Part shown: in pieces, positions 24,817-34,632 of the stretch
Position numbering within the stretch: position 1 is the stretch's first letter
How the letters are laid out: every line of letters begins with the position of its first letter
DNA from: Saitoella complicata NRRL Y-17804
Taxonomy: Eukaryota; Ascomycota; Saitoellomycetes; Saitoellales; Saitoellaceae
Direction of reading: 5' to 3'
NCBI RefSeq assembly: GCF_001661265.1
Contig: NW_017567000.1
Location: forward strand, 310,001-374,000
DNA: 64,000 bases
Translations under genes and position numbers: made by a program
The notes under the pieces: model-generated
Told to the model about the DNA's origin: nothing
Seen by the model: only the letters and a program-made list of their open reading frames with translations
Databases searched by the model: none

Positions 24817-25641
24817 CTACCTGCCCATGGTCTTGTCCCAGGTCTCCCGGGTCCAGGTGCTGATACGAGCGTAGGCTGCTCCAGGGGTATCCAACGCAGG
24901 GCGAACATCAAGGTAGAAGACCGGCTCACCCGTAGGCTCATCGGGACCCTGGTAGTAGTCGATAACGTATCTCACTTCTTTTTCACCGCGCCTAACAAAC
25001 CAATCGTGTCTGTCGAACGGCGGCTCCATTCCGTACTTGGCCGGGTTCACCTGACCCAACCACTGCAACATCTTTGCCTTCGGCGTCAATTCCTTCGAGC
25101 GACCCTGGAATCTGATCAAAGTAGGCTTCAGCCCATCCTCCATGTATGGCTGCTCCCACTTCAAGATCTCCTGCCATGCGCCCTCGTTTAAGAAGTTGTG
25201 CACGGCTACCATCCGCTCAACGTGCTCGGCAGGAGTGTCGGTCTGTCCCTTACGGACCATAGCATTGTACATCTGCTGAGGAGATGGGTACTCCCAAAGC
25301 TCTTGTCCATCGCCCTTAGGAATAGTAGAAGTCTCACGATCAACCGGTAGGGGAACGGACTGGTGTGGCGATATGCGCTGTTGTGGCAAGTTCTCGGGCA
25401 TCTTGTTCAGAGGGTTGATCTTGTCCTGGGACGCATCGTAGGGACAGTCGGGAGGAGTATCCTTCCTTGCTGAAGGGAGAGCGACAGGGCCAGACGCGAC
25501 ATCGTCCTGGTGCATGGGGCATCCCGGAGGGGGAGCGGCGACAGGTGCAGGAGCAGCGCGCTTGGTGTGATCGATAGGACACTTGGTAGCCGCCTGAGGA
25601 GCAGCAGCAGTCGCGGTAGAATCAGCCCAGAACCAGGTCAT
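24817..25641 (-). CDS. CYC3: holocytochrome c synthase (cytochrome c heme lyase)
   Basis: Attaches heme covalently to apocytochrome c in the mitochondrial intermembrane space. A single exon of 274 residues starting MTWFWADSTATA. The N-terminal part has three Cys-Pro motifs (KCPIDH, GCPMHQDD, DCPYDASQ) of the kind that bind heme. The catalytic core is typical: LWEYPSPQQMYNAMVRKG, VAVHNFLNEGAWQEILKWE (with the heme-ligating His), LIRFQGRSKELTPKAKML, FDRHDWFV and DVRPALDTPGAAYARI. One homologue could be Cyt2 (cytochrome c1 lyase); only one copy is visible here, so the split cannot be judged. A further open stretch to 25806 lacks family similarity and is excluded. Confidence 0.92.
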   Translation of the reverse strand: MTWFWADSTATAAAPQAATKCPIDHTKRAAPAPVAAPPPGCPMHQDDVASGPVALPSARKDTPPDCPYDASQDKINPLNKMPENLPQQRISPHQSVPLPVDRETSTIPKGDGQELWEYPSPQQMYNAMVRKGQTDTPAEHVERMVAVHNFLNEGAWQEILKWEQPYMEDGLKPTLIRFQGRSKELTPKAKMLQWLGQVNPAKYGMEPPFDRHDWFVRRGEKEVRYVIDYYQGPDEPTGEPVFYLDVRPALDTPGAAYARISTWTRETWDKTMGR

Positions 25642-25952
25642 CGTGTCTGTGTTTGCTTTGATTATTCGTAGGTGCTTCTGCTGCCAAAAAGTTCGTATGG
25701 TGTTCGCCAACCGTACCGATAATGCGCCACACCTGCTGATTACACACGTCCGGCCAATGGAATACGCTTCAATGCCAACCAAACAGCCAAACGATATCGG
25801 ATTCAATGAGCAAGAAGAATTGACTATAAACCTGGTAGTCCGTTTTCAACGACCTCGGTGAGCCCGATTTGGCGGTGAAGCACGGGAGCGGCGACCTGCA
25901 CATGGCTTGCAGGGTCGTATACGGTCGAAAACATTCACCTCCAAACCAAATC
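25642..25952. other. divergent intergenic region
   Basis: 311 bases between the heme lyase start and the next plus-strand gene, presumably a shared promoter. A TATAAA-like stretch occurs near 25825. No coding signal found. Confidence 0.4.
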
Positions 25953-26523
25953 ATGGACTCATCAACCATGCTGTCCGTCTCGCAAAACACAAGGTCGAAG
26001 AGGAAGGCCAATGTAGAGGAATATGCGTACGATCCGACGGGTTTTACGTCCAGGGTACGTTGATTGAAGGTTGTTTTGGGCGGATCGTTGCTAACGCTAC
26101 GCAGAAACGTCGGAACATTCAATCAACGGTCAAGCATGCGGAGCAGTCGTATTTCTCTAGGAATTCAGGTGGAGGCGATTACAACTATATCCTGCATAAC
26201 CACTATCGGACTGATGCTATGGATGAAGAGATGGATATGGTATTTATTCGCTTCCGAAGCGCCCTATGCCGCTGTATGCTGACAGAGTCTAGTCTCCTGC
26301 TCCGCCCTCGCTGTCAAAGTTGAACATTAGTATGGATACCTCGACATCCAGAGGCTCTACTCCAATCACCAATCCGGAAGAAGAGGACGTGAATATGGAA
26401 GCCGAGCCTCAAAAACAGCCTTCAAAGCAACGTATGGTCATCGTCATGGGTTATAGGACAGATTGCGAGCGTTGCAAAAACAAAGAGCCGGGTCACTACA
26501 GTCACCTCGTCCCGGCACAGTGA
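25953..26523 (+). CDS. small protein with C-terminal CxxC...HxxH zinc-knuckle-like motif
   Basis: Function unknown. Three phase-0 exons, 25953-26054, 26105-26239 and 26293-26523, give 155 residues. The N terminus is basic (SQNTRSKRKANVEEYAYDP), and the middle has a Tyr/His/Met-rich stretch (YNYILHNHYRTDAMDEEMD). A Ser/Pro/Glu-rich linker follows. The last 30 residues are MVIVMGYRTDCERCKNKEPG then HYSHLVPAQ, with C-x2-C and H-x2-H spaced like a small zinc knuckle. I recall similar short fungal proteins ending GYRADCEKCxxKxPGHxSH, but cannot name a function. Both intron donors (GTACGT, GTATTT) and acceptors (GCAG, CTAG) fit local usage. Nuclear location is possible given KRK runs; this is inference. 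Confidence 0.62.
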
Positions 26524-26687
26524 AGCAGAAGATATAGTAATGGGTCGTTGTCTGGGTTACATATGGGTTATTGGCGTTCTTTCGTTCCATTTTCAGGCAT
26601 TGGTTGGGAATACGGCATTTATAGCATGATACCTCATTATATCACTACCACATCAAGGGTATATCATCGACCGTTCGAACAGATAGT

Positions 26688-27656
26688 CTAACCCTGTCTC
26701 AATTTCCAGTTCTCCGCACTCAAGATACCGTACAGACTATTCAGGATAGGCGTCGGCACACCATGCTCCTTCGCAATTCTCGTCGGGTTACCGAGCAAAA
26801 CCTCTACTTCCATTTGTGATCCTCTCTCGCGGTCGAGCAACATGGAAGGCTTGTACTTTCCGTTACCCATGGTGAACTTGATCAAGTTCTCCACCGTTTC
26901 GGGTGGGATGGAGTGACCCAGGGCATTCGAGACGGCCAGCACCTCGTTCATACAGGTACGGATCAACTCTGTCGCGTTTGGTACGGTCTCGCAGAACGTA
27001 AGTGTATCCATCATAGTCACCGTACAGTACGTGTTGTAACTCGCATTCCACAGCAACTTCTTCCATCTCTCCATTTGGATGTCATCGTTGACCGCGACAT
27101 TTGCTCCACTCACCCTAAGCAACTCAGCGAACCGCGCTACCCGGTTCTTCAATAGCATTGAATTGACGACACCATTATCGAATCCACCAATAACCACGCG
27201 CTCCAGAGCAGTCTGTGTAATCACCCCCGAGGAGAACTGAGAGCTAGAGAGATAAACCGAACAACTGATAATAGGGTTCTCCGGGAACGCCGCGCTGATA
27301 GGATCTTCGATACCGACACCGTTTTGAAGAAGAACGATGGTCGTGTTCTTCGATACCACTGGTCTGAGGATGTCCGCTGTAGATGGCGTGGCTTCTGGTA
27401 GCGCTTTAGTGGTGACGAGGATGTAGGAGTACTCCGTTTCAGTTGCTTCGGGAGATGAGGTCGAGGAGACAACTTTGTGAGGTCTCCATGGCTCGAACTT
27501 GCCGAAGCTGTCGCTGTGGATTGTCAATCCATTATCTTTCACCACCTGGTAGTTTGATCGGCAGACAGTGGTGATTCGAGCTTGTTTGCTGAGATCCAAA
27601 GCAAGCGAATACACAGCGCCGACACCACCAAGACCGAGCGTAAGTACTTCTTCCAT
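26688..27656 (-). CDS. 2-dehydropantoate 2-reductase (ketopantoate reductase, ApbA/PanE family)
   Basis: NADPH-dependent reduction of ketopantoate to pantoate, for pantothenate and CoA synthesis. A single exon of 322 residues; the start ATG (MEEVLTLGLGGVGAVYSLAL) places the GxGxxG dinucleotide motif at the very N terminus, as usual. Family marks are ILVTTKALPEA, TTIVLLQNGVGIED, the catalytic Lys in MERWKKLLWNASYNTYC and the C-terminal RERGSQMEVEVLLGNPTRIA with the conserved Glu. The frame continues upstream without ATG and is not used. Fungi carry several paralogues of this fold with unclear substrates, so the exact reaction is inferred. Confidence 0.85.
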   Translation of the reverse strand: MEEVLTLGLGGVGAVYSLALDLSKQARITTVCRSNYQVVKDNGLTIHSDSFGKFEPWRPHKVVSSTSSPEATETEYSYILVTTKALPEATPSTADILRPVVSKNTTIVLLQNGVGIEDPISAAFPENPIISCSVYLSSSQFSSGVITQTALERVVIGGFDNGVVNSMLLKNRVARFAELLRVSGANVAVNDDIQMERWKKLLWNASYNTYCTVTMMDTLTFCETVPNATELIRTCMNEVLAVSNALGHSIPPETVENLIKFTMGNGKYKPSMLLDRERGSQMEVEVLLGNPTRIAKEHGVPTPILNSLYGILSAENWKLRQG

Positions 27657-27953
27657 TGCCAGTTTGTTTGCTGTTTGTGGGAGATATTCAAGTTGATCAG
27701 CTGTACGACTCACATCTCCTCGGGCGTCCCCCTAGCCTCCTCCGACAACTGGCACACCCCACCTTAATCTCGGCTTCAGGGCAACCGGGGGGTTCACGAC
27801 CAGGAGAGGTAGCGGAATACACAGTAAGTACATGATCCTTATGATTAGACTAACAACATAACACTATAGATATAACCTTTGTTAATTCACACGCCTTTCC
27901 TCCGAAGTACCGCCGTGCCCCATCTCATGCTCTTCTCTCTCCTCCTTTCTTGA

Positions 27954-30000
27954 TCATGCTTTCTCCATGAATGACTGAGGAGCAACGACAGTAGTCTCGA
28001 CCTCAGCGACTGCTACAACTTCGCCGTTCTGCGCAACGGTCTCGTTCAGGACAACGGCGACCTTGGTCGGTTCCTCGGTGGTAGCAGCAGGAGCCTCCTC
28101 CGTGGTACCGTTGGCAACGACCTCTCCGTTGGTCTGGGCAGGCTCAGACGCGAGAGCAGCGGGCTTACCGCACATGATACTGAACTCAGCACCGCAACCA
28201 GCCATGATAAGCTCCACATCCTTAATGGCAGTGTTCTCGATCTTGGTGGGAACGACAATATCTTCCTCGGTGTTACCCTGGCCGACAGCATAGGACTCAG
28301 AGTACCCCCAAGACCAGGCACTGCCATCCTTGCAGATGGCGACGTTGTGATGGGAACCACAGAAGATCTTGGCGACTGGTGGGATGTCCTCGACCTTAGT
28401 AGGAATAGGAAGGTACTTGGGGATGGTTTGGCCATCAATCACAACTGCAGGCGGGACCGGAATATCCTCGATCTCAATACCGAGAGCGTGGTTGTTGATA
28501 CGTCCCCACGTGTAAAGATCACCCTCCCTGGTAACAGCGGCAGAGTGGTGCTCACCACCAGTAATCTGGACCAAGTCATATTTCTCAAGCTCGGGTACGC
28601 GGGTAGGAGTAGCGAGAACAGACTCGTCCTCACCCGCAGCATCCTCAACACCACACTGACCAAATTGGTTCAACCCCCAAGCGTAGACCTTTCCATCATG
28701 CGTGACAGCGAACGAGTGGTAAGAGCCGGCTCCGATGAACTTGACCTTCTTGAGAGGGTTACCCATGGGCCGAGGGCTCAACCCCTTCATGCGGTTACGC
28801 TCATTAGTCTTGCGACCAAGCTGCATCTGCTGGCCGTTACCCCATGAGTAGGCGTGACCTTGAACAGTGATAGCAATGAAGTGATCAGTGCCGCAAGCAA
28901 CCTGAACAACATCGGTGATGCCTGGCAGAAGGACCGGGAAGCGAGCCTTCTTCTCGGTAGCAGAGAAACCAAGTTCACCTTCATTACACTAGAATCGGTT
29001 AGCAAACATCACGACGACTCGGGGGGGATTTGAAACTTACGCGGAACTGGCCGCAACTCCAGAGATCACCGTCCTTCGTGATAGCCACGGTGACGTTATC
29101 ACCACAAGAAACATCAACGAACTTGATGTCCTCCGGAACGTTCTCGAAAGGAGCGGGAGTACTCTCGCAGGGGTTCATATCGCCAACATCATCGTTCTCG
29201 TCATCTCCATCCGCATCACGTTCTCCACCGTCCCACTCAACTTCGCGTCCAAGAGCTCCGGCATCACCAACACCCCAAGTAAGAACCTTGCCATCCTTCG
29301 TGACAGCTGCAGAGTGCATTCCTCCAACAGAAAGACGTACGACACCGACCTGGTCGATTCCAAGGTTAGCGTTGAGACGGGGGCGCTTGACGACCTTCGC
29401 AGCAGGACCAAGACCAAGCTGGCACATATCACCGGTACCGAAGACGTAAACATTCAGTGGATCGGTAGAAAGCTTCTGGAGCTCATTGGGACCAGTAACG
29501 GGCTTGCGGACCTTCTTCTCGGGAGCAGGTTTTTCGGCATCTTCAGCGGTCCTCTTCGTGGAGGCGGCAGGCTTCGTAGCGGCCTTGGACTTAGGCTCAG
29601 CACCTTTCTTCGCGGGAGCAGCCTTCTTGGCCGGCGCAGCACGCTTCTTTGCGGGCTTCACGGGTTCTTCCTCAACCTTGGCCTTCTTGGCACGCGACGC
29701 GATCTCCTTGGGCGCGGGCGCGGACTTGGCCTTCTTCGCAACAGCAGCCTTCTTGGAGACGGGCTTAGCGATCTTGCGCTCAGTCGTCTTCGCAGGAGCC
29801 TTGGGAGCAGCGGCCTTCTTGGCGGAAGCAGTCTTTTCAGAGGCGGGCTTCGCAACAGGCTTGGGCTTCACCGCCTCGACCTTCGCCTGAGCTTGACGCG
29901 ACGAAGAGCGGGTAGGCGCGGTAGCAGTAGCAGCGGTGCGGGTCGCCTTGCGAGCAGCGACGGGGGAGTCTTCGGCCTTTCTCTTCCTTGTTCCAGCCAT
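27954..30000 (-). CDS. Ran guanine nucleotide exchange factor RCC1 with H1-like N-terminal tail
   Basis: Chromatin-bound exchange factor that loads Ran with GTP (S. pombe Pim1, yeast Prp20). Exons are 29041-30000 and 27954-28988, intron 52 bases, 664 residues. Residues about 180-590 hold seven RCC1 blades: NVYVFGTGDMCQLGLGP, KVLTWGVGDAGALGRE, DLWSCGQFR, HAYSWGNGQQMQLGR, KVYAWGLNQFGQCG, DLYTWGRINNHALG and SAWSWGYSESYAVGQG. The first ~160 residues are Lys/Ala/Pro repeats (AKKAAAPKAPAKTTERK, PAKKRAAPAKKAAPAKKG) like a linker-histone tail, with nuclear targeting runs. A 70-residue Val/Ala/Glu tail follows the propeller. Both extensions make it longer than Pim1 (about 540). The first blade contains an acidic insert (GGERDADGDDENDDVGD). 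Confidence 0.9.
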
Positions 30001-30215
30001 TGTAAGAGTGTATGCTACGCGTGGCGATTGGGGATCAAGCGGACGTGCGGTCGTGCGGTCGTATATTTACGCTGTTTGGAGCAAGTTTGGTGCAGGGGGT
30101 GAGCGTGCGCATTTACTGAGCTACGTCGCATTTGACTTTGGGAAAATGAGATTCATTGCTCTATAACCTTTGGAAAAACGCCGGTACACCCTATAACTCT
30201 CAGCCTGTAAACTAC

Positions 30216-32141
30216 CTATGCCTCGGCCTTCTTGACGGCGTTCCTCTCTAACCAAAGCTGTGCATTCGCAACATTACTAGCCTCGACATCGATAGCTTTG
30301 ATACGCCATTCAATGTCGTAGGATGCATCCTCATCAAGAACCATCTCTGCCAGAATTCGACGCTTCGTCGTTCCCTCATCCACGCAAAATTCGAGGGGCG
30401 TGCTGATATCCATCAGGGCCTCTTTGATAGGCTTCACGATGGCCGCTGCTTCCGCCATAGTCAACGCTTTCCCTGTGGCGGTAGCACACTTGTTGTTTCT
30501 GCAGAAATCCCGACCGCAGCCGGTCATTAACTGTTGATAATACCTTCTTTCCACTCGAGACTTAAGCTTCGATCCTGTTGGGTCATAGGCGTTCGTCCAC
30601 AGCGGGCCAAAGCAAATCGCACACAGTGCAAGCTTGTTGTCTGCCTTCATTCTGGCGCAGTTGATATTACGGCAAATCTCAGGTTTGGGTTTTGACAACC
30701 TTTCCATATCGTGATACCTTGCATGTGCAGGCGCATCCTTAAGCGTTGTCCTTCTCCCGCAAATCTGACATTCCGCACTGCGGCTACCACAGACTGACTC
30801 ATGGGCAGTGAGTCCCGTCAACATGTCTTGAGCAGAAAGCGTGGTCATATCGCCTTGTTCTTGCAAAGTATGACAGAAGCGACACATGATAAGCTTCTCC
30901 GGACAACTCGTAGCTCGGTGGAAAGCTAACGCGGGAAGACTGGAAAGTTGCGCTCCACAGGAGCAGGATTTTGGAATGTGGTACACCTCTCGATGCTTTG
31001 GTATCTGATCTGGATGAGTTCCCCATCCATCGCAATCAATCACGTCACAATGCCAGTGAAGCTTTTCTTCCGAGCGTTTCATGATGATGCCGCATACATT
31101 GCACTTCACGTTGTTGCGCCGACAGAAATTCTCGTGCAAAACAATAGATCTTTCCGGAACCCATGTTTGGCAGTTCGGGCACTGCGTATTTCCAGGATCG
31201 GGCGGACCGGTTACCTGCCCATTGGCAGAAGGTGATGAGTCCCCATTGGATGCGGTCAGTGTGAAAGAGCAAGGTTCATCACTATCACCGTGTATCGAGA
31301 CGTACAGCTTCGTTGCTGTCGACAACTCAATATTGGAGGCGGATAATGCTACCCTCTTAGCGGAATCAAAGGACGACCACATGTGAAGGTCATCCACCGG
31401 CTTAGGTGTAGTCGATACAAGCAAGTCGGCATCCCCATTAGAAATCTTAACCTCGAGCACCAGACCATTATCTCGGCTCCATTCGCTCAATTCATAGTTC
31501 GCATATTGACCGCGCTCAACCTGGCCTTGCACAGCGCTCCCCACTTCAATGACCACGTTCTCCTTCACCGCCAATTTTCGCTTCTTCGCAGTTTCCTCAG
31601 CCTGCTGCTCGTCTAGTGGTTCCAGGACGACCTCAAGATCGGTGTCGACGATAAGAACAGCATCTGCCGGCTGAATCTCATCGATCAAGAACTGCATCGT
31701 CTGATTGCCTGCGACGATCGGTAGAACTTCACCCTTCGTGAGTGTGGTATAATGCGAATTTAGACGCGCTTCCAGAAGTGCCTTCCAATCCTGTTCGTCG
31801 TAACCGGCATCCAATGGTCGCAGCTTCACCAAGGTTCCCTTGGACAACTCCCTGACAGCAACCGCCACCAATTCGCCTTCCTTCAAGTCCAGACTCTCCC
31901 GGACATGCTTCGGTAGCAGTACCACTCCCTCCTCAGCCGAGAACTCTCGCAGCCCAGAATGTGTAAGTTTTCGTGTCCGGGGATTCAAAAGCGCAAAGGT
32001 GAGTGGCGACGGCAGCTCTCGGTTTGTTTCGCTTGATCCCCCCAGCATCTCCTCCAGTGCACTTGGCGGCAGAACAATCTTGTCACCAGAAGCTGGATGA
32101 TCCTGCACAATCAACTCTTTCGACCATTGTATTGGCGACAT
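30216..32141 (-). CDS. UFD1-domain protein with multiple zinc fingers (641 aa)
   Basis: Probably acts in ubiquitin-dependent protein turnover. A single exon. Residues 20-180 match a UFD1 double-psi beta barrel (LPPSALEEMLG, LTFALLNPRTRKLTHSGLRE, EGVVLLPKHVRESLDLKEGE, VKLRPL). Residues 330-480 hold TRAF-type/C2H2-like zinc fingers: CPNCQTWVPERSIVLHENFC, CNVCGIIMKRSEEKLHWHC, CSCGAQLSSLPALAFHRATSC, CRFCHTLQEQ and CQICGRRTTLKDAPAHARYH. The C-terminal part has ICRNINCARMKADNKLALC...C and GCGRDFCRNNKCATATGKAL, which recalls the AZUL zinc finger of UBE3A-type ligases (my inference). It is not the short Cdc48 adaptor Ufd1, which lacks the zinc fingers. Starts of this gene and BOS1 lie 148 bases apart. 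Confidence 0.8.
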   Translation of the reverse strand: MSPIQWSKELIVQDHPASGDKIVLPPSALEEMLGGSSETNRELPSPLTFALLNPRTRKLTHSGLREFSAEEGVVLLPKHVRESLDLKEGELVAVAVRELSKGTLVKLRPLDAGYDEQDWKALLEARLNSHYTTLTKGEVLPIVAGNQTMQFLIDEIQPADAVLIVDTDLEVVLEPLDEQQAEETAKKRKLAVKENVVIEVGSAVQGQVERGQYANYELSEWSRDNGLVLEVKISNGDADLLVSTTPKPVDDLHMWSSFDSAKRVALSASNIELSTATKLYVSIHGDSDEPCSFTLTASNGDSSPSANGQVTGPPDPGNTQCPNCQTWVPERSIVLHENFCRRNNVKCNVCGIIMKRSEEKLHWHCDVIDCDGWGTHPDQIPKHREVYHIPKSCSCGAQLSSLPALAFHRATSCPEKLIMCRFCHTLQEQGDMTTLSAQDMLTGLTAHESVCGSRSAECQICGRRTTLKDAPAHARYHDMERLSKPKPEICRNINCARMKADNKLALCAICFGPLWTNAYDPTGSKLKSRVERRYYQQLMTGCGRDFCRNNKCATATGKALTMAEAAAIVKPIKEALMDISTPLEFCVDEGTTKRRILAEMVLDEDASYDIEWRIKAIDVEASNVANAQLWLERNAVKKAEA

Positions 32142-32289
32142 TGTAATTGAACATCGGTCGTCGATTTACGAAATCTGGGTGCGTACGTACCGGGTCGTAC
32201 GTACGCGCCACAGCCGCGCCACGGGTCCGCTCCGACAACAGCGGGAACGGCCGACCCTCTGATCCCTGATCCCTACACAGTCGAGCATC

Positions 32290-32994
32290 ATGAACGTCGT
32301 TTACAATCAAGCATTACGGCAGTTGACTTCTCTCCGCACGGACCTCGACAACCTCCAAAATGCCTACCACGACTCCACCCAGCAACAACCAAACATCACC
32401 GCCCTCCAAGGCCAAATGTCCGCTTCCTTCTCTTCTCTATCCCGTACAATTGATGATTACGACAATATGTCAAAACGCGAAGCTGACGGATCGGCGAAGA
32501 AGGAGAAAGCACGGATGAGAGTTGGGGAGTTGAGACGGGATGTAGGGGAGTTACGGAAGAAATTTGGAGATGTCGCGAGGGAAGGTGGGGCAGCACACAC
32601 AAACCGGGGACGAGGAGAGCTGCTGCGACGAGGGCCGGGAAGGGGCGATGGGTTGAGGGAAGAGACAAGTACACCGGAGAATCCTTATGCAACACAGGTT
32701 GCACAGAATCGCGAAGATGCTGTCTTCCGTGATCAAGACTTCTTGGGACGGACAGATGTCGCGCTTGATGAGTTCTTGGAGCGTGGACGTGCAGTACTTG
32801 GGGATTTGAAAGATCAGAAGAGCATGTTGAAGGGAACTAAGACGAAGATTTTGGATGCAGCACATACACTCGGCATATCGAGGGAAACAATCTCAAAGGT
32901 GGAGAGGAGGGCAAGGCAGGACAAATGGATCTTTTGGGGAGGAGTTGTGTTCACGCTTACATGTTTCTGGTTGATTTTCAAGTGGTTGAGATGA
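32290..32994 (+). CDS. BOS1: Qb-SNARE Bos1 / membrin
   Basis: ER-Golgi SNARE for COPII vesicle fusion. A single exon of 234 residues. The N-terminal helical domain is MNVVYNQALRQLTSLRTDLD. The SNARE motif lies at about residues 140-205 (DVALDEFLERGRAVLGDLKD, QKSMLKGTKTKILDAAHTLG) with Gln at the expected central layer. The family signature LGISRETISKVERRARQDKW precedes the tail anchor IFWGGVVFTLTCFWLIFKWL. The Arg/Gly-rich linker (AAHTNRGRGELLRRGPGRGD) is longer than in yeast. No intron is needed to maintain the frame. Confidence 0.92.
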   Translation: MNVVYNQALRQLTSLRTDLDNLQNAYHDSTQQQPNITALQGQMSASFSSLSRTIDDYDNMSKREADGSAKKEKARMRVGELRRDVGELRKKFGDVAREGGAAHTNRGRGELLRRGPGRGDGLREETSTPENPYATQVAQNREDAVFRDQDFLGRTDVALDEFLERGRAVLGDLKDQKSMLKGTKTKILDAAHTLGISRETISKVERRARQDKWIFWGGVVFTLTCFWLIFKWLR

Positions 32995-33449
32995 GGTGAC
33001 TTCGGGGATGGGATACGAGCAGACACCAGGATGTATGCACGTGAACCTTGTGGGGGGGGCTGTCAAAGGAGGAGGATACGATGAAAGGGGAATAGCAGAG
33101 GCGTTATGATGTTCTAGGGGCACGGCAGAAGAAGCTCAGCTGCCAAGAAGGCGAATTCTGAATGTGACGTCTCCCTGGTCGGGCATTTACTTATGGTGGT
33201 GAGACTCGATCAGTCTGGGTTAAACAAGTCCGCGCCAAAAGCTACAGGCTGGCTGCGGACGGCTCGCCATGGGTCCGCTCCGACAACCACAGCTCAGCGC
33301 ACGCAGTAAAGGCTGGTAGGATCCAGAAGCTCGAGATGAAGATGTAGAGTAGTTGTCTACGAAGAGGGATTGTTTCCATCCGCCCAGATATATTGCCGGA
33401 CTAACTTGACCTTTTCTTCGGTGTAACTCCCCTAGGTTGCCCCATCGCA
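32995..33449. other. convergent intergenic region BOS1 / YRA1
   Basis: 455 bases holding the 3' ends of two convergent genes. No coding or RNA signal recognised; a G-rich run is at 33051-33060. Confidence 0.4.
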
Positions 33450-34407
33450 TTAACGTCGCCCAAACCCTCCACGCCCGTTCGCGTTGTACATCCTTCCCGG
33501 AGCGCCCTGCATTGGCACCTGCTGCTGTGTCCTCTGCGCGAATGTCTGTTGCTGAGCCCTAGGTCCTGATGGAGTAGGCGCCTGCGCAGTCTTCGCAGCC
33601 TGCTTTATTTGGCAGCGAATGATGCGTCCGTCCGCATTTATTTGGTGAAACTTAGACACAGCAACATCCGCCTCTTTTCTCGTAGCGAACGTGACCTCTG
33701 CTAACAGTGCAATTTTCGAGACGCCGGTGATCTTGACTTGTGTTACCTTGCCGCATGCCTGCATTGTAGTCTGGATGTCATCCGGGCTCGTTCCAGGCGC
33801 GAGGTTCGCGATCTCAACCGTCGTGGGTCCTGACGCTCCCTTAAAACTGATGACGTTCTGTGCTTGTGCTGCGCCCTTGAAGAATACGGCATTGCCTGGC
33901 TGTTGTTGCTGCTTAGGGGCGGTGGGTCCTTGGAGGCGGGCGAGTAGTGGGTTGGTCTCGAGACGTTTCTGAAGCTGGGGGTTGATTGCAGCCTGTGCGT
34001 TTCTTGCGTGCTGCTGGAACAGGTCGTGATTCCACTGACCATTCGGGGCGTTCACTGGGCGCTAAAGTACAGTTGTCAGTCGGATCATAACTTTCGCATG
34101 CAGACAATGCATACCTGATAAGGTCCTACGGGTTTGCGGATTCCTCCTCGTACGACACCCCTCTGAACTCCTCGTACAGGCCCATTGACTCGTGGAGCGA
34201 CAGGTCGCGCAGCCGCGGCTTGAGCTTGTCTCTGTTGCTGCTGTTGCATCACCTGCTGACGTTGCGACTGCTGCACCGCCCTCTGAGCCGTCCTGTCTGA
34301 GAAGAATATGTTAGTAACGATGTCTTCAATGGCGCGCAATGGCGCGGGCGGGCAAACTCACTGTCATTGATGATGTCGTCCAGCGACCGGTCAAGATTGG
34401 CAGACAT
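33450..34407 (-). CDS. YRA1: mRNA export adaptor Yra1/Mlo3/ALYREF
   Basis: Links spliced mRNA and the TREX helicase Sub2/UAP56 to the export receptor Mex67. Exons are 34362-34407 (46 bases), 34115-34296 and 33450-34061; introns are 65 and 53 bases; 279 residues. Exon 1 encodes MSANLDRSLDDIIND, the UAP56-binding motif. A Gln-rich then Arg/Gly-rich region follows (RGVQRGVVRGGIRKP). The RRM (about residues 140-215) has TTVEIANLAPGTSPDDIQTT and KIALLAEVTFATRKEADVAVS. A Gln/Arg/Gly tail ends NGRGGFGRR. Many such genes use intron-linked autoregulation; no sign of that can be read here. Confidence 0.88.
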
Positions 34408-34632
34408 GGTGAATCTGTGAGGCGGGTCAACGACTAGTGACAGAGCAGGTTCGATAACAAGCAGCTTACAGTTACAGTTAACCGCGTCTTGAAGGCTGTT
34501 TGTTGGACTTGGACTTGGGCACGCTGGAGGTTGTTGATCGAGGCCCGCACGTGATGAGCCTGCATGAAGCCTGGTCGGGCGTGGGAATCTTAAGGGAGAT
34601 CCATCCCTAACTCTAAATCCATAACGCGTCGA

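Noticed and set aside
29314-30102. Plus-strand open frame of 262 codons opposite the RCC1 tail
   Set aside because: Antisense of Lys/Ala repeats; Leu/Gly/Arg-rich without family.
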